Shown: piece by piece, positions 33,529-42,786 of the stretch
Numbering within the stretch: position 1 is the first letter of the stretch
How the letters are laid out: every line of letters starts with the position of its first letter
Assembly: GCA_016838895.1 (NCBI GenBank)
Contig: JAEKNU010000002.1
Location: 1 to 64,000, forward strand
DNA from: Chloroflexota bacterium
Lineage (GTDB): Bacteria; Chloroflexota; Anaerolineae; Anaerolineales; Anaerolineaceae
Reading direction: 5' to 3'
DNA length: 64,000 nucleotides
Notes under the pieces: generated by a model
Seen by the model: only the letters and a program-made list of their open reading frames with translations
What the model was told of the DNA's origin: nothing
Database searches by the model: none
Translations under genes and position numbers: made by a program

Positions 33529-35468
33529 ATTTGGATTCTTCCTCATCGCATCCATTTACAAGTGAACTGGTTTTATCGCAACCATTTATCGATTCAATTC
33601 CCAATGGTTTAATCGTCTCGGATACACAGTTCCGACTATTAATGGTCAATCGCTGGGTTACACAAAAATTGGGACTAGATCCTGCAAACTTGATTGGAAA
33701 TCCTTTAGGTCAAATATTCCCAGAATTGGAAGAACGAAATCTTCTGGAAGCGTATCGGCTGGTTCATCAGAGTAACATGCCGTTAACCTTATCAAATCGA
33801 ATTCATCGTTATTTTATCAAAATGCCGGCAATAGAAACATATCAAAAATCATTTTCTGAAATGCCTCAGTCAGTCGTTATATCTCCTTTATTTGAGGAAG
33901 GTCGTTTGGTTGGCACTGTTACCTCAATAACAGATGTTACCGAACGGGTTATCACCGAGCGGGCCATCCAAAGTGAGGTTCAAAAATTAAACGCACTCCA
34001 TGATATAGATCATGCCCTTTCTACCCTGGATATTGATCAGATACTGCAAACGATTATCCAAAATTCTCTTGACCTTTTCCAGGCGGAAAGTGCCACCCTG
34101 TATTTAGTAGACGGTACTGAATACAAAATTGCTATTCAAAAACCGATGGATGGGTCGATTGCTCTAAGTGAAGAATTGCTATCTTTGGTCACTGAAAAAC
34201 GAAGCTCAGTATCAGTAATTCGTAAAAATACAACTCCATCTGATTCCCAAAAGGATGCCATACAATTACTGGATTTGGCTGCGCCATTGTTCGTAGAAAA
34301 TCAACTAATCGGTGTTTTGTGTTTGGTGATCAGAAAAAAACCTGGACATCCTAAAGAAGATATCACGTTATTGGATACGCTGGCCTCACGGGCAGCTGTG
34401 GCGATTTTTAATGCACGATTGCACCGCAAGGAAAAAAAGCAACGTGAACTGCTGGAATCATTGAAAGATATTACGATCAGTTTAACCTCTGAACTTGATC
34501 CGGCTGTGGTTTTGGATTCATTGCTGGAATCAATTGCAGCAGTCTCTCCTTATGATTCAGTTCGAATTATATTTGTTGATAACAATCAGTTAAAAGTTGT
34601 GCGACAGCGTGGCTATAACGATTTTGGTTTTGCTACATTCTGGAATGATAATGAATTTACGATGAATGATTTTCCATATCTCCAATTTATTGCACAAAAA
34701 CGTATGCCGATTGTTATTTCTGATACTCAATCTGATCCAAATTGGCAGCCGCTTGATGCGCTAAAACATGTCCGATCCTGTGCGGGCGCACCCATTTTTG
34801 TGAGGGGGAAGCTAATTGGTTTTTTGTTGCTAGAAAAAATTGAACCAGGATATTATTCAGAGGATCATGTTAATATTTTGGGTGCTTTCTCTGTACAGGC
34901 AGGTATTGCACTGGAAAATACTAGGTTATACAATCAGCAAAAACAGCTTGCTGCTGTAGATGGTTTAACCGGCATCGCGAATAGAAGAGCATTAGATGAG
35001 ATATTAACCCGCGAATTGGAACGGACCAGACGATATGAACACAAAACCAGTTTAATAATTCTTGATATCGATTTTTTCAAGCGCTATAATGATACATATG
35101 GACATCTGGTAGGTGATGCCGTGCTAAAGAATTTAGCAACACTCATGCAGTTGGATGTGCGTTTAATCGATACCGCAGGTCGATATGGCGGAGAAGAATT
35201 TCTGATCATCCTGCCGGAGACGGATAAAGATAGTGCCAGTATCGTAGCGGAAAGATTATGTAAGAAAGTCTCTCAGATGCATTTGAATCCCCCTTTGCCA
35301 GAATCGGCGATGCCCGATCAACAGGTTACCATTTCGTTGGGGGTGTCCACCGCACCGGATGATGCGCAAGAACCTGATGCTCTTATCCAGGCTGCCGACC
35401 AGGCATTGTATCAAGCTAAAAATGATGGACGAAATCGTGTGTGTATATTTGGAACTATCACATCCTGA
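33525..35468 (+). CDS. Diguanylate cyclase with PAS and two GAF domains
   Basis: A 647-aa soluble sensor that makes cyclic di-GMP. The order is PAS (about residues 20-130), GAF (about 155-295), GAF (about 315-470) and GGDEF (about 480-645). The active site is GGEEF at 555-559. An inhibitory I-site RxxD (546-549) lies the canonical five residues before it, so product feedback is expected. No membrane segment, so it senses cytoplasmic signals. Translationally coupled to the CheC-like gene. Confidence 0.92.
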   Translation: MNLDSSSSHPFTSELVLSQPFIDSIPNGLIVSDTQFRLLMVNRWVTQKLGLDPANLIGNPLGQIFPELEERNLLEAYRLVHQSNMPLTLSNRIHRYFIKMPAIETYQKSFSEMPQSVVISPLFEEGRLVGTVTSITDVTERVITERAIQSEVQKLNALHDIDHALSTLDIDQILQTIIQNSLDLFQAESATLYLVDGTEYKIAIQKPMDGSIALSEELLSLVTEKRSSVSVIRKNTTPSDSQKDAIQLLDLAAPLFVENQLIGVLCLVIRKKPGHPKEDITLLDTLASRAAVAIFNARLHRKEKKQRELLESLKDITISLTSELDPAVVLDSLLESIAAVSPYDSVRIIFVDNNQLKVVRQRGYNDFGFATFWNDNEFTMNDFPYLQFIAQKRMPIVISDTQSDPNWQPLDALKHVRSCAGAPIFVRGKLIGFLLLEKIEPGYYSEDHVNILGAFSVQAGIALENTRLYNQQKQLAAVDGLTGIANRRALDEILTRELERTRRYEHKTSLIILDIDFFKRYNDTYGHLVGDAVLKNLATLMQLDVRLIDTAGRYGGEEFLIILPETDKDSASIVAERLCKKVSQMHLNPPLPESAMPDQQVTISLGVSTAPDDAQEPDALIQAADQALYQAKNDGRNRVCIFGTITS

Positions 35469-35518
35469 TAGCGAAAATGGTTTTTTTAGTATCCTTAAAT
35501 TAGAATGGAGTTAAAAAT

Positions 35519-35881
35519 ATGACGAAAATATTGGTTACTGACGATTCATCTTTTGCGAGAAATTCATTATGCAGGACTCTTGAAGGCGCCGGATATGAAG
35601 TGTTTCAGGCTGATTCAGGACAGGCCGCAATTGATCAGATCACCACAATTGTACCGGATGTAGTAACACTGGATCTGCTAATGCCTGGTTTATCAGGAAA
35701 TGAAACCCTTGTAGAATTACTCAAGATTCATCCCACTGCGATTTATATTATTGTTACAGCAGATATTCAGGAATCCACCCAGAAAGAACTGATGGCCGCA
35801 GGAGCAAATGCCTTTTTAAATAAACCAGTGAAAGCAAATACACTTCTGGAAAAAATCAGTCAACTACTTGCTGAGAAATGA
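35519..35881 (+). CDS. CheY-like single-domain response regulator
   Basis: A 120-aa receiver domain with D8/D9, phospho-acceptor D52 (VVTLDLLMPG), T80 and K102 (NKPV). GGAG lies before the ATG. It sits between the cyclase and the CheX-like gene and has no output domain. It is the probable substrate of the two flanking phosphatase-type proteins. The kinase that phosphorylates it is not in the window. Confidence 0.9.
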   Translation: MTKILVTDDSSFARNSLCRTLEGAGYEVFQADSGQAAIDQITTIVPDVVTLDLLMPGLSGNETLVELLKIHPTAIYIIVTADIQESTQKELMAAGANAFLNKPVKANTLLEKISQLLAEK

Positions 35882-35882
35882 A

Positions 35883-36464
35883 ATGGATACTGCCCGCAAT
35901 GAAGGCGAACAATTAAATATCGACTTAAAAGCCGCAACGATACGAGCTGCGGATGCGCTGGCTGAAATTATAGGTTGCGCGGTAAATCTGGAATTGGATC
36001 AGATCCATCATTTGGATCAATCCAGATTTAAAGAATTTATAAAAGACACATTTGGTACAACCGGTACAGTGGTGCAAATCCGTTTTTCCGGTGGTTTATT
36101 GGGTAGCGCAAATTTCCTTTTACCAGGTGATAATAAAAACGAGATCATCAGGATTCTATCTGAACAGGATCCGAATCTGGTGCATAATACCATAGCTCAA
36201 AATGCTGTAATCATTGAGATTGCCAATATCGTTCTGAATATGTATGCTGGTACGATTCTGAATCAGATGAAGGTAAAAGTGGTGTATGAAATTCCAAAAT
36301 TATCATCCAATAGTGAAAGCATCGAATTGTTAGCTGAAAATGAAAGTGAACGTAACAAGAAACAAAATTTCCAAATCCTGACCAGCCATCTATCCATTTG
36401 TGGACAAGCAATTGCCATATATATCCTGGTTAAATTTTATCCATTTGACATTGCAAAATCATAA
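35883..36464 (+). CDS. CheX/CheC-like protein
   Basis: A 193-aa CheX-related protein starting just after the receiver stop (TGA at 35879-35881); a TTG at 35868 is an alternative. One phosphatase motif is clear, E112/N115 in IIEIANIVLNMYAG. The first half keeps the fold but not the ExxN pair. It probably dephosphorylates or binds the neighbouring CheY-like protein. A second CheC-type protein in one operon is unusual. Confidence 0.75.
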   Translation: MDTARNEGEQLNIDLKAATIRAADALAEIIGCAVNLELDQIHHLDQSRFKEFIKDTFGTTGTVVQIRFSGGLLGSANFLLPGDNKNEIIRILSEQDPNLVHNTIAQNAVIIEIANIVLNMYAGTILNQMKVKVVYEIPKLSSNSESIELLAENESERNKKQNFQILTSHLSICGQAIAIYILVKFYPFDIAKS

Positions 36465-36521
36465 ATATTTTCCTGGGGGCAAAAGTATAATTTACTTGAG
36501 TTAAAAAATGGGAGATAAAAT

Positions 36522-37190
36522 ATGAAACAAAAATCATTGCAGATGAATCAACAGATTACAAAAACGGTTCAGCTCGATTATTTATGCCATATCCCGCTAG
36601 AAGCTGAAAATAATCCTGACAGGAAATACCCGATGATTTTTTTCCTGCATGGGGCAGGCGAGCGCGGGATGGACCTTTCCTTGATTCTTAAACATGGCAT
36701 TCCGAAGGAAGTGGAAGCCGCGCATGATTTTTTGTTTATTACCATTTGCCCACAATGCCATGAGAATATCACCTGGGCAGAGCAGTTGGATGAACTGAAT
36801 GCGCTCTATCAACTAGTTATATCAACATACCCCGTTGACGTGGCACGGGTTTATCTGACTGGCATGTCCATGGGCGGGTTTGGCACCCTGGCTTTTGCCG
36901 CTAAATATCCGCAATATTTCGCTGCTATCGCCCCGATCTGTGGTGGTAGTCCCTGGCTGATTGCAGAGGAACGTGTGGAACCGTTATTGGAATTACCCAC
37001 ATGGGTGTTCCATGGTGCCAAGGACGACGTGGTACCGATTTCGTTTTCCGAGAAGATTGTGACGCTACTGAAAGCCGGTGGTGCAGATGTACAGTTTACA
37101 GTGTATCCCGAAGCGGATCATGATGCCTGGACGGAGACGTACACCAATCCGGCATTGTATGAGTGGTTTTTGGGGTGTAAGCGGGGGTAG
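36522..37190 (+). CDS. Alpha/beta-hydrolase (PHB-depolymerase/feruloyl-esterase-like)
   Basis: A 222-aa cytoplasmic serine esterase. The oxyanion motif is FFLHGAGERG; nucleophile S116 is in TGMSMGGFG; the acid is D168 in HGAKDDVVP; the base is H200 in EADHDAW. The catalytic order and length fit the dienelactone-hydrolase/esterase-D/PlyCR-type branch. GGGAGAT precedes the ATG. Monocistronic, ended by a strong terminator. Substrate unknown; no signal peptide. Confidence 0.88.
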   Translation: MKQKSLQMNQQITKTVQLDYLCHIPLEAENNPDRKYPMIFFLHGAGERGMDLSLILKHGIPKEVEAAHDFLFITICPQCHENITWAEQLDELNALYQLVISTYPVDVARVYLTGMSMGGFGTLAFAAKYPQYFAAIAPICGGSPWLIAEERVEPLLELPTWVFHGAKDDVVPISFSEKIVTLLKAGGADVQFTVYPEADHDAWTETYTNPALYEWFLGCKRG

Positions 37191-37212
37191 GGGAGTACTA
37201 ATTTGTAAGCCT

Positions 37213-37248
37213 AGTCTCTAAGGGTTTTAAAACCCTTAGAGACTTTTT
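37213..37248. terminator. Strong bidirectional terminator
   Basis: A perfect 32-bp palindrome (37213-37244) flanked by T-run on the plus side. It separates the esterase from the convergent REP-transposase gene, whose stop is at 37251. Confidence 0.9.
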
Positions 37249-37250
37249 GG

Positions 37251-37775
37251 TTAAATGGAATCCCAATCAGGTGGATCGAGTTGATCCAATGCCCATTGTA
37301 ATGGATTATTTCTGATATATTCTCGGACTTTGCCCAATTCAATATCATTTCGAATAATGTGTTCGTAATAATTCCTTTGCCAGATACGAAAATCAGGATT
37401 GAACTTTAGTGTTATTTGCCTTGTTACTGCGGATTTATATGATCGAACAATCGTTGGTATTGATCCCTGAACCGGTTTTCCATATTGTTCGATCGTAGGG
37501 ATTCGGCATGCCGAATCCCTACGATCATCAGTGATAATTTCAATAATGCCGTGAATATGATTGGGCATCACAATCCAATATTCAGTAATTACATTTGAGA
37601 AGTGATTGGGGATCTCTTTCCAGGTTTTATTTGCAATTCTTCCTAATTCATTAAATACGATTTCACCATCACTAATTTCTCCAAAAAGGGATTGGTGTTG
37701 ATACGTGCAAATGGTTATAAAATACGCACCCGGTTGGGTGTAATCGTAACCTGGAAGGCGGATGGATTTTTTCAT
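37251..37775 (-). CDS. REP-associated Y1 transposase (RAYT, TnpA_REP)
   Basis: A 174-aa single-strand transposase of the Y1_Tnp family. The HUH motif is H73/H75 in MPNHIHGII; the catalytic tyrosine is probably Y136 in WQRNYYEHIIRN. These enzymes cut and join REP palindromes. The ATG at 37775 follows the upstream stop (TAACATG); an ATG at 37799 would overlap that gene. A variable linker (about residues 81-105) between the HUH and YKSAVT segments is partly encoded by a perfect 36-bp palindrome, so the gene carries a copy of its probable substrate. It appears intact. Confidence 0.88.
   Translation of the reverse strand: MKKSIRLPGYDYTQPGAYFITICTYQHQSLFGEISDGEIVFNELGRIANKTWKEIPNHFSNVITEYWIVMPNHIHGIIEIITDDRRDSACRIPTIEQYGKPVQGSIPTIVRSYKSAVTRQITLKFNPDFRIWQRNYYEHIIRNDIELGKVREYIRNNPLQWALDQLDPPDWDSI
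37491..37526. repeat. 36-bp perfect palindrome (REP-like) inside the transposase gene
   Basis: Centre between 37508 and 37509, core GATTCGGCATGCCGAATC. It is read through in frame and adds about 12 residues to the transposase linker. It shares its core with the palindrome at 39186-39225. Confidence 0.9.
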
Positions 37776-37776
37776 G

Positions 37777-39105
37777 TTATTCCGCTGGTACCCAACCAAA
37801 GACTTTTGTATCTTTCATCAATATACCTGCCTGCAAGGTTTCAAGATCAAACAAAATAACCTGATTTTTATGTTGGTTTGAGTTATCTTCCGGATAATTT
37901 TCTATGAGTAGTTTTGTGCTATCCGGTGACCAGACGATTTCCTGGTCCCAATTTATATTTACCCGAAAATTTGGAATCATAATTTTTTGTTCCAGTAAAT
38001 CAAAAATAATTAATTTTTGTGTGTTGTAATCCAATGAATAATCATCTATAAAAACAACGACATAACGTCCATCCGAAGACCAGACTTTGTCTCGAATATC
38101 ATAACTGGTAAGCTCTCGCTGTAGAATTGCTACTTCAGTATATTCACCATCAATATCACCTAATGCAAAAGTGACATGTCCTTTTTCAAAACTTTTATAA
38201 ACATAGAAAAATTGATTACCCTGGTGATTCCAAATAGGTGGACCAACATCAAACATTGATTGATGTTTATATTTGTGAATAATTTGTCTTGAATTGATGT
38301 TATACAAAATTAAATAAATTCGTGGTTCATCCGCCGTAAATGATGGATAAAGGACATAGTTACCATTAGCATTGAATTGCGGTAAAGAATACATATAATT
38401 GGGGGTTATATCCTCAGCATATTCAGGAAGCTCATCGGATAATACTCTAGTAGCATTTGTAAATGGATTAATTGCAAAATAATCCGGGGGTAGTTGTGTA
38501 TATTGTCTTTCTTATAAAAGTAATTCATATTTATTGAGCCATTTTTGTGCAATTCCGATATTTTTACTTGCAAAATCAATATGATGGTCAATTATCTCGT
38601 CCGTGGTTTGGTTTTTTATTACCAAAATATCGTAACCATTATTTTCATGATCGTTTAAATAATAAGATATCCATTTGTTATCTGGAGAGACAAACAGTCG
38701 ATATAAATCTAAATTTCTATCATCAATTAAAAACTTTGCATCATTTTCTAAATTGTAGAAATATGCTTTTCTAATTTCTTGTTTTTCTGTATCTGATATC
38801 AATAAACTCCCAGAAAGCATAATATCATCAGGAATACTTTCTTGAATAGTTACATGAATTTGCTCCACCTGGAAAAAATCAGCATTTGGTGTAATGGTAA
38901 ATGTTGAGGTAATTGTCGGTGTGTTTGTTCGGGTTGGACGGGGTGTTTTCGTAAAGGTAACTGTTTGAATTTCCGTGGATATTGTTGTTGGTGAGCGGGT
39001 AGTATCAATAGGTTGTTCGGCTGAACATCCAGCAAGAATGGCTATAAACGTGATACCGAATAGAAGATAGGTAATCAAGTATTTACCGAGTTGGCCTATT
39101 TTCAT
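37777..39105 (-). pseudogene. Beta-propeller (WD40/TolB-like) lipoprotein gene broken by an in-frame stop
   Basis: One reading frame of ~443 codons is split by a single TAA (minus strand, 38512-38514). Before the stop: signal peptide with lipobox LAGC (C27), a Thr/Pro-rich linker (about 40-70) and the first propeller blades (SPDNKWISYYL). After the stop the same frame continues without interruption (39 codons before the next ATG at 38394) into more blades (WSSDGRYVVVF, WSPDSTKLLI). Both halves look conserved, so the stop is recent, a sequencing error, or read through. ATG at 39105 has GGGGAT upstream. Function unknown; secreted propeller lipoproteins are common in Anaerolineae. Confidence 0.8.
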
Positions 39106-39185
39106 ATACATCCCCATAATTATGAACAAATTTCTGCATTGAATTTAGTTTTTAGTAGATACAGATATTGTATATGCTGTTTTAC

Positions 39186-39225
39186 GTAAAAGTAGTGATT
39201 CGGCATGCCGAATCACTACTTTTAC
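39186..39225. repeat. 40-bp perfect palindrome (REP-like)
   Basis: Centre between 39205 and 39206, same 18-bp core as the copy at 37491-37526. One arm position differs (G to T) and the partner base in the other arm changes to match (C to A). It lies between the giant permease gene and the lipoprotein pseudogene, and would fold into a strong hairpin ending in T-runs on both strands. It may also serve as terminator. Confidence 0.9.
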
Positions 39226-39249
39226 CCATTTTATTTTGAAATATCGACT

Positions 39250-42200
39250 TCAATATTCCTCTTCCCTACTAATGACCGTCACTACCAGGGCAGTGGTTTC
39301 GCCGAGCTTTTGCATTTTAACCAGGTCGATAATTGCTACATCATCCAGGGCGGTGTGGGCGAATTCATCGGCACCGTCCCAACTGACGGTGGCGGTGGTG
39401 GCGTTGCGGTTGAGGAATCCCATGCCTAGCGGCCAGCCAAAATGTGGTCCGCGGCCGCGGGTGGTAACGGCGCTGTTCATGGTTTGCGCGGATTCTTCAA
39501 AGACATTCACCAATCGGTACGAGCTGCCCGGATTGAGCGAAATGACATTGCCACTGCCCGCGGCTACACCACTCAATTCGATTACGCTTTCCACGTTCAG
39601 GCGGTAAAATCCGGTTTTGGCGTTGAGGATATTATCTTCCGATAACTCCCCGCCGCGTTCACCGCCGCTCCAGGCCACAAACATGATCGTTTTATAAGGT
39701 GGAATGCTGCCCTCTTTGAGTACGCGAGCGATCTCCAGCATGGCGGCTACGCCGCTGGCATTGTCGTTGGCACCGGCCACATAAGGCGAGCCGAGATTGT
39801 TACCCAAACCATCAAAATAGGCACTCACCACAATCACCTGCGCATCCATGCCTTCGCCCATGCGTTCGCCGGTCAGGGCGCCGCTGCCGGGGATATAACC
39901 AATCACATTGATAAACTTGCCTTCGCCAAACTGGCTTTCGCCATTCATCAGCATCGAAGCACGGCTTGCCAATGCCTGTGTACGGATGTCATCGGTTGAC
40001 ATTTTGCTGCGCTGAGCCTGGAAGCTCTGCCAGGTCAGATCACTGCCTTGCAGATAGCGGTCTGCAGTTTGAGGTGTGATGATCATAATGGTGTAATTTG
40101 GATCACCGTTGTGCGGGCTGACATATTTTTTCTCCAATATGGCTGGGTCATCGTCCACGATCAGGATGCCGGAAATCGGACTGCGAATAATGATCGATTG
40201 GTAGTCCTCGCGGGAAAGCATCAATATCCGATCGGAATTTGCATTTTCCGAATAGGTAATCCGTTCAGGTTTATCCCCTTCGCCGGTCACCAGTAACGCA
40301 ATGTTACCTTCTGCGATGCCGTAGCTGGGTGCGTCACCCACAAATTCAACGAAATCTTCTCGATAGGTTAAAGGAATTTCTTCTCCATCAGGTGATGTCA
40401 GAGTTAATACAGGCATCTCAGTCAGTTGGAAACGAGGATTGGCAAGCTGCTGTAGATAGGTGTCATGTTCGCCTGCTGGGAATAAACCGATTTCTTCCAT
40501 GCGCTCAGCGATATAAAGCGCCGCATCTTCGGCGCCTTGTGTACCACTTTCACGGCCTTCATATTTTGTATCAGTCAACGTTTCAATATCCGCCATCGTG
40601 TTTTCTGCATTGAATTCAAGCGCCTGTCCTTTGTAAAGCGCATAGGGTGTATTTGAGCGGAAAAGCCAGATACCGCCTGCGAAGAGTGCCAGTATCAGGA
40701 CAAGGGAATAGCGATTGATGAAGCGGTTGAGAACCAGACGGGTTTCATCCAGGAAACGGCGCAACCCTTCCCCGAATATATTAAAGCTAAGGATGGATAT
40801 AAAGAACATCAAGCCCGGCCCCCAGACCATCCAGGGATAACTACGCCAGTAATAGCGAATATTGGAAAGCAATGCACCCCATTCGGGTACATCGGAGAAG
40901 TGGTAGATGGCGCCGGATATCTGTTCCACCTTAAAACCGCCGCCTAAGAAGATGTTCAAATAGCCCAGTTCGGCCAAGAGCATGAGCACACTGCCCATTT
41001 CCATGACCATCAATACCAGAATGGTGGGGAAGAGATGTGGCAAAATATGATTGATCAAAATATCACGTGAACGGGCACCGGTGGCACGCGCGGCTTCAAT
41101 GTATAAATAGGGTTTTTGTTGAATGACCTGCCCGCGAATCATCTGGGCGATTTCATCCCAACCAATGATACACAAGGCGATGATAAATACGCTCATGCCT
41201 TTTTGAATACCCATGCCCAGGATGAGAATCATGGCAAAAACCGTGTTCGGGAAAGCAGCCCAAACAGCGATGATGGCCTGCATCAGTTTGTCAATCCAGG
41301 AATTCTGACGCCAGCCGCTAATCAGGCCAATCAGCACACCAAACAGTACTCGGGCGATGGTTGCCAATAAGGCTAAGGTCAGGGTTTGGCGGGCACCGGC
41401 CAGGATAAGCTGCAAAATATCGCGGCCAACCAGATCGCTGCCCCAGGGGAAGACACTGGATGGGGCAAAAGGCGGCCCCAGGATAATGCCTTCGATTTTC
41501 ATGACCCCATTCATTTCCACCATGGTACCACCGGCCAGTCTTTCGCCGAAGATCGCCATGAGGAATAGACCTAATAGAATCAATCCACTGATCATCAATA
41601 ATGGATTGCCCAGGAAACTGGTCAGCACGGATTTGCCTTGCCCGTAGGCTGGGGCTTCTGCTTTTGCAGTAAATGCTTTTTCTTTTTGTGCGTCCGCATT
41701 TTTGTGGATGGTGCTATTGGTTGTCTTTGGTGGGATTGAAATTCTTTTTTGCTTTTTCCTGGCAAATAGACTTTTTATTTTTTTTCTAATCGAGCTGCCG
41801 GATTCCTGTTGAATTTGTCTGGCATCGGCCAAACGGGGGTCCAGCAGGGGATAAATAAAATCCAGAAAGGCGTTTAATAACAAAAACATCAAACCCAGAG
41901 CGACGATCAAATCCGTTATCAGATAGGGCATATCCAATTGCATGGCTTGTAAAATGCCCAATCCCAAGCCAGGCCAAAGGAAAAAGCTTTCGACCACGGG
42001 CAGGCTTGCCAATGAAAAACGCAGGGAGGTACCTAAGGTAGTCAGAATGGGAATCATAATATTAGGAAAAATGTGTTCCCAGACAATTAAACGTTCTGAA
42101 ACACCTTTTGCATGTGCTGAGCGAATATAATCCTGTGAGAGTGTCTCTGCAACAGCCAGATTGGTAACCTGCATCAATTGCGCAATTGGCCGTGCAGCCA

Positions 42201-42783
42201 ATACTAACGCGGGCAGCACAAGATGAACATCCCAACCGAAACCGGTAGGTGGAAAGATGGCGGTATCCAGCTGAAGCCAGTTATAAAGGGCAACATTTAT
42301 CGCCCAAAACAACATAGCCAGCAAGAAACTGGGTGTTGAAACTCCAATAATGGAGGCCAGAATTAAAACAGGCGCAGCATTACGTTTTTTGGACAGCGCA
42401 GTAACCAGCCCCAGACCACCACCAATCACAGTTGCCATCATTAACGATACAAATAATAACCCTGCGCTTTTACTGAATAAATCGGCGACCAAGCGCATAG
42501 GCAAAACAGCTTCTTTATGCCACAAATAGGTTTTTGGATGAAAGAAGACGTAATTAATGAAAGAAACGAAGGTATCGCGCACGGTATCTGCGAAAGTAAT
42601 CGGTAATCCGGATTTGCCGCGTTGCGCCAGATAAAGTCCCAATAATGACAAAAAGGCAATGGTTAATAAAATTAAGCCCGCATGCAAAAACCGCTTTAGT
42701 ATGCGGTTGATGATCTCATTTCTTACGGATTTTGGAGTAGTGCTCTTTTTATTGTACGAAGAAGATAAATCCGAATTTGCCAT
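39250..42783 (-). CDS. Fusion of two peptide-ABC permeases with an M28-like peptidase domain
   Basis: A 1177-aa protein. Residues ~30-330 are a DppB-type permease with its loop motif (DYIRSAHAKGVSERLI). A basic linker follows (330-385). Residues ~390-700 are a DppC-type permease (EAARATGARSRDILINHILPH). After one more helix (about 705-722), residues ~740-1177 form an extracytoplasmic M28-type aminopeptidase domain. Zinc-site residues are largely lost: the usual AHYD is AYFD (near 987), GANDNASG keeps Asp (near 1004), the usual EE is GE (near 1044), and VINLD-like is VIELS (near 1071). His remains in FAHTALDD (near 1144). The domain is probably inactive and may bind peptides in place of a separate binding protein. 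No ATPase or binding protein is adjacent. It is 3 bp downstream of the metallo-hydrolase gene. Confidence 0.88.
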   Translation of the reverse strand: MANSDLSSSYNKKSTTPKSVRNEIINRILKRFLHAGLILLTIAFLSLLGLYLAQRGKSGLPITFADTVRDTFVSFINYVFFHPKTYLWHKEAVLPMRLVADLFSKSAGLLFVSLMMATVIGGGLGLVTALSKKRNAAPVLILASIIGVSTPSFLLAMLFWAINVALYNWLQLDTAIFPPTGFGWDVHLVLPALVLAARPIAQLMQVTNLAVAETLSQDYIRSAHAKGVSERLIVWEHIFPNIMIPILTTLGTSLRFSLASLPVVESFFLWPGLGLGILQAMQLDMPYLITDLIVALGLMFLLLNAFLDFIYPLLDPRLADARQIQQESGSSIRKKIKSLFARKKQKRISIPPKTTNSTIHKNADAQKEKAFTAKAEAPAYGQGKSVLTSFLGNPLLMISGLILLGLFLMAIFGERLAGGTMVEMNGVMKIEGIILGPPFAPSSVFPWGSDLVGRDILQLILAGARQTLTLALLATIARVLFGVLIGLISGWRQNSWIDKLMQAIIAVWAAFPNTVFAMILILGMGIQKGMSVFIIALCIIGWDEIAQMIRGQVIQQKPYLYIEAARATGARSRDILINHILPHLFPTILVLMVMEMGSVLMLLAELGYLNIFLGGGFKVEQISGAIYHFSDVPEWGALLSNIRYYWRSYPWMVWGPGLMFFISILSFNIFGEGLRRFLDETRLVLNRFINRYSLVLILALFAGGIWLFRSNTPYALYKGQALEFNAENTMADIETLTDTKYEGRESGTQGAEDAALYIAERMEEIGLFPAGEHDTYLQQLANPRFQLTEMPVLTLTSPDGEEIPLTYREDFVEFVGDAPSYGIAEGNIALLVTGEGDKPERITYSENANSDRILMLSREDYQSIIIRSPISGILIVDDDPAILEKKYVSPHNGDPNYTIMIITPQTADRYLQGSDLTWQSFQAQRSKMSTDDIRTQALASRASMLMNGESQFGEGKFINVIGYIPGSGALTGERMGEGMDAQVIVVSAYFDGLGNNLGSPYVAGANDNASGVAAMLEIARVLKEGSIPPYKTIMFVAWSGGERGGELSEDNILNAKTGFYRLNVESVIELSGVAAGSGNVISLNPGSSYRLVNVFEESAQTMNSAVTTRGRGPHFGWPLGMGFLNRNATTATVSWDGADEFAHTALDDVAIIDLVKMQKLGETTALVVTVISREEEY

Positions 42784-42786
42784 ATT

